Origin: Candidatus Methylopumilus universalis
Lineage (GTDB): Bacteria > Pseudomonadota > Gammaproteobacteria > Burkholderiales > Methylophilaceae
Length of the DNA stretch: 64,000 bases
Assembly (NCBI RefSeq): GCF_006364435.1
Contig: NZ_CP040977.1
Span: 1,240,001-1,304,000, forward strand
Direction of reading: 5' to 3'
Shown here: positions 58,318 through 64,000 of the stretch, piece after piece
Layout: the number at the start of each line of letters is the position of its first letter
Position numbering within the stretch: the first letter of the stretch is position 1
Position numbers and translations under genes: made by a program
The notes under the pieces: generated by a model
Told to the model about the DNA's origin: nothing
Database searches by the model: none
Seen by the model: only the letters and a program-made list of their open reading frames with translations

Positions 58318-60227
58318 GCCACTTTTTCTGGACGCTTCGTTATTATTTTTTTAGGTTTATTTTTACGCTTAACAAACACTAAAAGTAATGAAATAGTTGC
58401 TGGGGTAATACCAGAGATTCGTGATGCTTGTCCTAAATTTTCCGGCTTATGCAAATTTAATTTTTGTTGCGCTTCAACACTCAATCCATGTACTTCTTTG
58501 TAATCAAGATCGATAGGTAATGGAATATCTAATTGATCTCGACTTCGATCTACCTCTTCTTGCTGTCTCACAATGTAACCTTTATATTTCGCTGAAATTT
58601 CTACTTGCTCTCTGACAGCAGGGTCAATCAAACCTGCATCTTCTTGCATGAGTTCTTTTACGCCCTCAAAACTCACTTCGGGGCGTCTTAATAAATCAAA
58701 TAAGTTATATTCGTGATCAATCACTTTCCCAATAATGGCTTGTTGTTTTTCAATTGAAATATCTTGTGGCCTTACAAAGAATTTTTTTAATCGTGCTTCT
58801 TCTGATTGGATAGTCTCTTTTTTTTGATGAAACATATTCCACCGCTCATCATCGACCAACCCTAAATTGCGGCCTATTTCTGTCAATCTTAAATCGGCGT
58901 TATCTTCTCTTAACATCAAGCGGTATTCAGCTCTGCTTGTAAACATTCTGTATGGCTCAGAAACCCCGCGAGTAATAAGGTCATCTACTAAAACACCCAA
59001 ATATGCCTCATCACGCTTAGGGCACCAAGATTCTTTATCTTGTGTCATTAAAGCGGCATTTGTTCCTGCTAATAATCCTTGAGCCGCAGCCTCTTCGTAA
59101 CCCGTCGTGCCATTAATTTGTCCTGCAAAGAATAGTCCTTGAACGGATTTCGTTTCCAAGCTGGATTTCAAATTACGTGGATCGAAATAATCATATTCAA
59201 TCGCATAACCGGGTCTTAAGATGTGTGCATTCTCTAACCCATTGATTGAACGGACTAATTTGTACTGGATATCAAATGGAAGGCTAGTTGAGATACCATT
59301 TGGATAAACTTCATTTGTATCTAAACCTTCCGGCTCTAAAAAAATCTGGTGCGAATCTTTGTCTGCAAATCGATGAATCTTGTCTTCAACGGATGGACAA
59401 TATCGTGGGCCCACACCTTCGATTACCCCGGTATACATAGGGGATCGATCTAAACCGCTTCGAATAATGTCATGCGTAGATTCATTCGTATGTGTAATCC
59501 AACAAGACACTTGTTTTGGGTGTGTTGTTTTTTTGCCATAAAAAGAAAAATAAGGGGTCGGACTATCGCCAGGCTGCTCTTGCATCACAGCATAATTAAT
59601 GGTGCGCCCATCAATTCTTGGCGGTGTTCCGGTTTTGAGTCGGCCTACAGGCAATCCAATTTCTCTTAAACGATGGGCCAAAGAAATGGAAGGTGGATCG
59701 CCTGCGCGACCTGCCTGATAATTTTTCAAGCCCACATGAACAAGTCCGCCTAAAAATGTACCAGCGGTTAAAACAACGGTTTTAGATTTAAATTGAATGC
59801 CAATTTGCGTAACAACACCAGCTACACGATCCTTGTCCAAAAGAATGTCGTCGACTGCTTGTTGGAAAAGCCAAAGATTGGGTTGATTTTCAAGACGATG
59901 TCGAATTGCGGCTTTATATAAAATACGGTCTGCTTGAGCGCGAGTGGCTCTTACTGCAGGACCTTTACTACTATTTAAAATACGAAACTGAATACCAGCT
60001 TCATCCGTCGCAATGCCCATGGCACCACCTAAGGCATCAATCTCTTTAACCAAATGCCCTTTGCCAATCCCACCAATAGATGGATTACAAGACATTTGAC
60101 CTAAGGTTTCAATGTTATGGGTTAAAAGCAAAGTCTTTTGCCCCATGCGAGCGGAAGCTAAGGCTGCCTCTGTACCAGCATGCCCTCCACCCACCACAAT
60201 GACATCAAAATTATGCGGAAATTCCAT
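58314..60227 (-). CDS. mnmG: tRNA uridine-5-carboxymethylaminomethyl modification enzyme MnmG (GidA)
   Basis: FAD-dependent partner of MnmE in making cmnm5U34 in several tRNAs. The 637 residues begin [23 protein letters not shown] (FAD fingerprint at residue 11), have [24 protein letters not shown], the conserved cysteine loop [14 protein letters not shown] and a C-terminal helical domain. The promoter region upstream contains two parS sites. Confidence 0.97.
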   Translation of the reverse strand: MEFPHNFDVIVVGGGHAGTEAALASARMGQKTLLLTHNIETLGQMSCNPSIGGIGKGHLVKEIDALGGAMGIATDEAGIQFRILNSSKGPAVRATRAQADRILYKAAIRHRLENQPNLWLFQQAVDDILLDKDRVAGVVTQIGIQFKSKTVVLTAGTFLGGLVHVGLKNYQAGRAGDPPSISLAHRLREIGLPVGRLKTGTPPRIDGRTINYAVMQEQPGDSPTPYFSFYGKKTTHPKQVSCWITHTNESTHDIIRSGLDRSPMYTGVIEGVGPRYCPSVEDKIHRFADKDSHQIFLEPEGLDTNEVYPNGISTSLPFDIQYKLVRSINGLENAHILRPGYAIEYDYFDPRNLKSSLETKSVQGLFFAGQINGTTGYEEAAAQGLLAGTNAALMTQDKESWCPKRDEAYLGVLVDDLITRGVSEPYRMFTSRAEYRLMLREDNADLRLTEIGRNLGLVDDERWNMFHQKKETIQSEEARLKKFFVRPQDISIEKQQAIIGKVIDHEYNLFDLLRRPEVSFEGVKELMQEDAGLIDPAVREQVEISAKYKGYIVRQQEEVDRSRDQLDIPLPIDLDYKEVHGLSVEAQQKLNLHKPENLGQASRISGITPATISLLLVFVKRKNKPKKIITKRPEKVA

Positions 60228-60293
60228 GGTTTTACGTCAGTTAGAAAAGGTGTAATTTTACTTTATTCTGGGGTGAATCACTATGAAAACCAT

Positions 60294-60309
60294 TGTTTCA
60301 CGTGAAACA
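60294..60309. promoter_or_regulatory. parS site 1
   Basis: TGTTTCACGTGAAACA, a perfect 16-bp palindrome identical to the canonical bacterial parS consensus bound by ParB. Lies in the mnmG-mnmE gap, about 3.4 kb from parB. Confidence 0.93.
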
Positions 60310-60332
60310 TTTGCTTAAAAAAGAAGAAAAAG

Positions 60333-60348
60333 TGTTCCACGTGGAACC
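60333..60348. promoter_or_regulatory. parS site 2
   Basis: TGTTCCACGTGGAACC, a parS variant of the pseudomonad type with a perfect 14-bp palindromic core, 39 bases centre-to-centre from site 1 in the same intergenic gap. Confidence 0.88.
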
Positions 60349-60353
60349 AAGAA

Positions 60354-61712
60354 TTACTTTCCAATACAAAAGCGACTGAAAATCTCACCCAGAAGGTCGT
60401 CTGGAGTAAATTCGCCAGTAATGGAAGCTAATGAAGTTTGTGCTTGTCTTAACTCTTCGGCGACCAATTCAGGGGACTGAATCTGATTCACCGATTCATT
60501 TAAATGTTTTGAGACAGTATTAAGTGCATCTAAATGCCTTTGTCTCGCCATAAAAACACCTTGATTTCCGTCCTTACTAAATTCAACACCGGCCATTTTT
60601 AATAAAGTCGTTTTAAGCTGAGCCAAACCTTCTCCATTTTTTGCTGAAATAAAAAGATGATGCTCGCCGTCAATCATTTCAGATGAGGCTTTTTTGGATA
60701 ACAAATCAATTTTATTGTGAACCCACACCTTAAAAACGTCTTTTGGAATGCGATTTAGAATGATTTTCTCGTAATCGGTAATACCCTTGCCAGCATCCAC
60801 TAAAAATAATGCGATATTGGCCTTTTCTATCGAAATCCATGTTTTTTCGATGCCCATTTTTTCAATTTCATCATGGGTATCTCTTAATCCGGCGGTATCA
60901 ATCACATGAATCGGGATGCCATCGATTTGAATTTCACTTTTAATAGGGTCACGAGTTGTGCCTGGAATAGAAGTCACGATCGCCTGGTCATTGCCTGACA
61001 ATTGATTGAGTAAACTCGACTTACCCACATTGGGCTGACCTACCAATACAACGGTCAAACCTTCGCGCAATAAGTGGCCTTGTTTGGCAGATAAAATTAC
61101 TTCATCCATACGTAACTTTAGACTTAAAAGCTTTTCTTTAACTTTGCCAGTCGTAATAAAATCAATTTCTTCCTCGGGAAAATCTAGACAAGCTTCAATA
61201 TACATACGTAAATCGATGAGTTCTTTAAGTAAGTCATTGATTTTATTCGAAAAATAACCATTTAAGGAAAGCATAGCGCTTTTTGCAGCCTCAGAGGTTG
61301 AAGCATTGATTAAATCTGCAACAGCTTCCGCCTGAGCCAAATCAATTTTGTCATTAAGATAAGCGCGCTCGGTAAATTCTCCAGGCATTGCCAGTCTCGC
61401 ACCACATTCTATGCATCGCGCCAATAAAAGCTGCATCACAGCAATACCGCCATGGCCTTGAAGCTCTAAAATATCTTCACCAGTATATGAATGGGGGGAT
61501 TTAAAAAAAAGTGCGATGCCACGATCAATCACTTGACCATTTACATCTAAAAAAGATAGGTAAGACGCTAAACGATTTTCAGGACAAACACCCAAAAGAT
61601 GTTTCGCAACATCGCTCGCTTTTGGGCCTGATATTCTCACGACCCCAATGCCGCCAGCACCCGAAGGTGTTGCAATGGCGGCAATGGTATCTAAATTATT
61701 TGCGAGCTGCAT
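60354..61712 (-). CDS. mnmE: tRNA modification GTPase MnmE (TrmE)
   Basis: GTPase partner of MnmG, 452 residues. N-terminal tetrahydrofolate-binding domain starts [27 protein letters not shown]; the inserted G domain has [14 protein letters not shown] (about residue 225), the G3 DTAGLRDT and NKIDL; the C-terminal end FCIGK is the conserved catalytic cysteine motif. Start lies 17 bases inside the 3' end of yidC, so it is translationally coupled to it. Confidence 0.97.
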   Translation of the reverse strand: MQLANNLDTIAAIATPSGAGGIGVVRISGPKASDVAKHLLGVCPENRLASYLSFLDVNGQVIDRGIALFFKSPHSYTGEDILELQGHGGIAVMQLLLARCIECGARLAMPGEFTERAYLNDKIDLAQAEAVADLINASTSEAAKSAMLSLNGYFSNKINDLLKELIDLRMYIEACLDFPEEEIDFITTGKVKEKLLSLKLRMDEVILSAKQGHLLREGLTVVLVGQPNVGKSSLLNQLSGNDQAIVTSIPGTTRDPIKSEIQIDGIPIHVIDTAGLRDTHDEIEKMGIEKTWISIEKANIALFLVDAGKGITDYEKIILNRIPKDVFKVWVHNKIDLLSKKASSEMIDGEHHLFISAKNGEGLAQLKTTLLKMAGVEFSKDGNQGVFMARQRHLDALNTVSKHLNESVNQIQSPELVAEELRQAQTSLASITGEFTPDDLLGEIFSRFCIGK

Positions 61713-63327
61713 TGCCTTTCTTAGCTAATGCGGCTGCATGAATGGATCGATTGATCATCCATTGTTGAAGAATAGACAATACGTTATTAATCACCCAATA
61801 GAGTACTAAGCCTGCGGGAAAGAAAAAGAAAAATACACTAAATACCACCGGCATGATCATCATCAATTTTGCTTGCATCGGATCCGTAGGTGCTGGATTA
61901 AGTTTTGTTTGAATGATCATGCTGATGCCCATAATAATAGGCAATACATAGTAAGGGTCTTTTACAGAAAGATCGGTAATCCATAACATGAAAGGTGCGT
62001 GTCTTAATTCAACAGCACCCATCAACACCCAATAGAGGGAAATGAAAACAGGGATCTGAATAAGAATAGGTAAACAACCACCCATCGGATTAATTTTTTC
62101 TGTGCGATAAAGCTCTAACATAGCTTGCTGAAATTTAGCTTTGTCATCTCCAAATTTTTCTTTCATGCTTTGCAAGCGCGGACTTAATTCACGTAATTGA
62201 GCCATTGATTTATAACTTGCAGCTGAGAGCGGATAAAAGAGAATCTTAATTAAGACAGTCAAAAGAATAATTGCACCGCCCCAATTATTTACTAATTTAT
62301 GAATCCAATGGAGCACCATAAACAATGGTGAAGCAATAAAAGTTAACCAACCATAGTCCACTGTATAACTTAGCCCTGGTGCTGCTTTTTCAAGCTCCTC
62401 TTGAATTTGCGGTCCCGAATAAAGTTTAGTTGAAAATTCTTTTTTCTCGCCAGATTGAATAGTTGGAAGCTGAGTCAACACACCTGATGAATAAATATTT
62501 TGCGTAACTTCTTTTGTATAAAATTCACGCTTTTGGTTGCCAGGCAAAATCCATGCGCTCGCAAAATAATGTTGCACAACACCAATCCAGCCATCGAGCG
62601 AAATCAAAGATAGGTCATGTTTTTTCATATCTTTAAAATTAATTTTTTTAAACTTATCAGCTTCGTTATAGTAAGCGCCGCCAATAAATGTAGGTGTAAT
62701 TTTACTTTCTTGAGCAGAGCCATCATCATGCACAAGCTGGTAATAAGCTGATGGCGTAATCGCTGATTTACCATGATTCATAATTTCATAACGCACTGCT
62801 ATTTGATAGCTACCGCGATCAAAAGAAATAATTTTTGAAACTTCAACATCTTGATTTTTGTAATTCAATTTGACATCTAAATGATTTTGTCCATTTTCTA
62901 AAACATAATTTGTTTTTTCAGATGTGAATGTTGATTTGTGTGTTGGTAAATCATTACCAATAAGTCCAGTTTGTGCCACATAAAATAATGGCTTTTGTGA
63001 GTCATCTAATAACACAAATTTATCTTGCGCATTATCAGCCAAATGATTATTTAAAAGTAAACGGCGAATATCGCCGCCGATCGTATCAATTTCAATCTGG
63101 TATAAATCAGTAGCCACTTTGATACGCGAACCTGTTTCTAATTTGAAATTAGAATCGGGTGCAATAGTTTTAGTGTCAATGGAATTTAATTTTTGTGATG
63201 ACGGAACACTCGCATCTTGTTGGGTTGCAACTTCAGCGACTGGAGTATGTTTGCGTTGCCATGAATCCCACAGCAAAAGAATTGAAAAAGAAAATACAAC
63301 AAACAGTATTAAACGCTTCGTATCCAT
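61696..63327 (-). CDS. yidC: Membrane protein insertase YidC
   Basis: Inserts and folds inner-membrane proteins, including the Fo c subunit encoded in this window. 543 residues: N-terminal membrane helix ([17 protein letters not shown]), a large periplasmic domain (about 40-340) and a five-helix core from [30 protein letters not shown] onward, with [23 protein letters not shown] near the C-terminus. It lies 19 bases after yidD in the classic rpmH-rnpA-yidD-yidC-mnmE order. Confidence 0.97.
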   Translation of the reverse strand: MDTKRLILFVVFSFSILLLWDSWQRKHTPVAEVATQQDASVPSSQKLNSIDTKTIAPDSNFKLETGSRIKVATDLYQIEIDTIGGDIRRLLLNNHLADNAQDKFVLLDDSQKPLFYVAQTGLIGNDLPTHKSTFTSEKTNYVLENGQNHLDVKLNYKNQDVEVSKIISFDRGSYQIAVRYEIMNHGKSAITPSAYYQLVHDDGSAQESKITPTFIGGAYYNEADKFKKINFKDMKKHDLSLISLDGWIGVVQHYFASAWILPGNQKREFYTKEVTQNIYSSGVLTQLPTIQSGEKKEFSTKLYSGPQIQEELEKAAPGLSYTVDYGWLTFIASPLFMVLHWIHKLVNNWGGAIILLTVLIKILFYPLSAASYKSMAQLRELSPRLQSMKEKFGDDKAKFQQAMLELYRTEKINPMGGCLPILIQIPVFISLYWVLMGAVELRHAPFMLWITDLSVKDPYYVLPIIMGISMIIQTKLNPAPTDPMQAKLMMIMPVVFSVFFFFFPAGLVLYWVINNVLSILQQWMINRSIHAAALAKKGNAARK

Positions 63328-63346
63328 AAATTATAAAATTCCAAAA

Positions 63347-63556
63347 TTAAATAACAGGGTCATGACCACCCTTGCACCATGGATGACATTTACCTATTCG
63401 TTTCATTGATAAAAAAATACCTTTTATGACACCTTTTTTATCTATCGCATCAATAGTGTATTGCGAACATGTAGGTGTAAAACGACATTGCTGACCAAAA
63501 AAAGGGCTTAATAATAATTGATAACATCTGACAAATAAAATTGCGATTGATTTCAC
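63347..63556 (-). CDS. yidD: Membrane protein insertion efficiency factor YidD
   Basis: A small conserved protein of 69 residues that assists YidC-dependent insertion. The signature CRFTPTCSQYTIDAI and the C-terminal KCHPWCKGGHDPV are complete, with all conserved cysteines. Overlaps rnpA by 4 bases upstream. Confidence 0.95.
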   Translation of the reverse strand: MKSIAILFVRCYQLLLSPFFGQQCRFTPTCSQYTIDAIDKKGVIKGIFLSMKRIGKCHPWCKGGHDPVI

Positions 63557-63885
63557 TTTTTTAATCTTGCAATCATCTGGTCAACTTCTGTTTCAATCTC
63601 AACAAAATCGTTTCGATAAAACGATTTTTGAATGCGTATCACTATATCAAAATTTAAGAGTTGTTCTTGTTTTTTTCGCATTAATTCGCGCAAGACGCGT
63701 CTCATATAATTACGCTTCACAGCTAATTTCTGTGTTTTTTTGCCCACGACCATACCCAAACGAAACAAAGACAGAGTATTAGGTTGATAGTGAAAACTGA
63801 GGTGCTGAGATGAAAGTCGCTTACGGAAATTAAAAACGGATGAAAATTCATCCGTTTTTGTAAGTTTGGTTAATTTAGTTTGCAA
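63553..63885 (-). CDS. rnpA: Ribonuclease P protein component RnpA (TTG start)
   Basis: Protein subunit of RNase P, 110 residues, basic. The family motif is LAVKRNYMRRVLRELMR (about residues 53-69), preceded by SLFRLGMVVGKK. No ATG is available in frame upstream of this region; the only plausible initiator is the TTG at 63885, directly preceding QTKLTKLTKTDEFSSVF. Uses a rare start, which may keep expression below rpmH. Four-base overlap with yidD. Confidence 0.93.
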   Translation of the reverse strand: MQTKLTKLTKTDEFSSVFNFRKRLSSQHLSFHYQPNTLSLFRLGMVVGKKTQKLAVKRNYMRRVLRELMRKKQEQLLNFDIVIRIQKSFYRNDFVEIETEVDQMIARLKK

Positions 63886-63912
63886 ATTATGAAGAATTTG
63901 CCAGATGGGTCT

Positions 63913-64000
63913 CTATAGACCGATACGAGCACGGCCTTTAGCACGGCGGGCTGATATTACAGCGCGTCCTGCACGAGTCTTCATGCGTACTAAAAAACCA
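63913..64000 (-). CDS. rpmH: 50S ribosomal protein L34 (5' end outside window)
   Basis: The minus strand from the window edge reads GFLVRMKTRAGRAVISARR and then AKGRARIGL followed by a TAG stop (63913-63915), which is the C-terminal two thirds of the 44-residue L34. The N-terminus and dnaA with oriC should lie just to the right of the window. rnpA begins 27 bases downstream of its stop. Confidence 0.95.
   Translation of the reverse strand, partial: GFLVRMKTRAGRAVISARRAKGRARIGL

Overview
The window is an AT-rich, densely packed piece of a bacterial chromosome. Its protein types and gene order fit a betaproteobacterium, most likely a genome-streamlined member of the Methylophilaceae (Ca. Methylopumilus / OM43-like). 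That assignment is inferred from protein flavour, low GC, tiny intergenic gaps and many 1-8 bp gene overlaps. No methanol dehydrogenase or 16S gene is present to prove it. The right edge (rpmH-rnpA-yidD-yidC-mnmE, then mnmG-rsmG-parA-parB, then the atp operon) is the classical origin-proximal block, so oriC/dnaA should lie just beyond base 64000. Two parS sites sit between mnmG and mnmE.

Layout: 1-3866 thiC (5' end cut off), uppP, exoD-like, mutY. 3855-5556 a GNAT enzyme, DoxX protein and cytochrome b561. 5558-10167 (minus) a tolC-macA-macB type efflux operon in which the MacB ATPase and permease are separate genes. 10413-16261 (plus) a czcCBA-type heavy-metal RND efflux operon ending in a PII-like gene. 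16337-18801 glycine-zipper protein, htpX, hemE. 18838-24902 glutamate synthase gltBD with a good promoter. 24968-27698 hemL-thiE-thiD. 27902-28791 lipoprotein plus SYLF protein. 28796-34745 priA, argS, SPOR protein, dsbA, SDR. 34818-35852 three small genes: a RodZ-like stub, an unknown, and a membrane coiled-coil protein with a lysine-rich tail.

The accessory part is 35887-42491. An 88-bp sequence made of a tRNA promoter plus the 5' half of a tRNA-Lys(CUU) gene occurs twice in direct orientation (35887-35974 and 41271-41358). Each copy ends at the anticodon loop and is followed at once by a protein gene: mtnA after the first, an Old Yellow Enzyme after the second. Neither copy has a 3' half. 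Between them lie mtnA, a class II (FucA-like) aldolase, a cupin, an actP/yjcH acetate-type symporter pair, an exported stand-alone Cache domain and an exported unknown protein. MtnA plus FucA-like aldolase is the core of the 5'-deoxyadenosine / methylthioadenosine 'DHAP shunt' (5-deoxyribose disposal), which would salvage the by-product of radical-SAM enzymes such as ThiC at the left end of this window.

42488-48905 carries a small membrane protein, ugd and a UDP-glucuronate epimerase (polysaccharide precursors), a second TM/coiled-coil/lysine-tail protein, and glmS-glmU. 48994-55958 is a complete F1Fo ATP synthase operon atpIBEFHAGDC. No insertion sequence, integrase, CRISPR array, rRNA or complete tRNA gene was found, and no stretch above about 300 bases lacks a gene.
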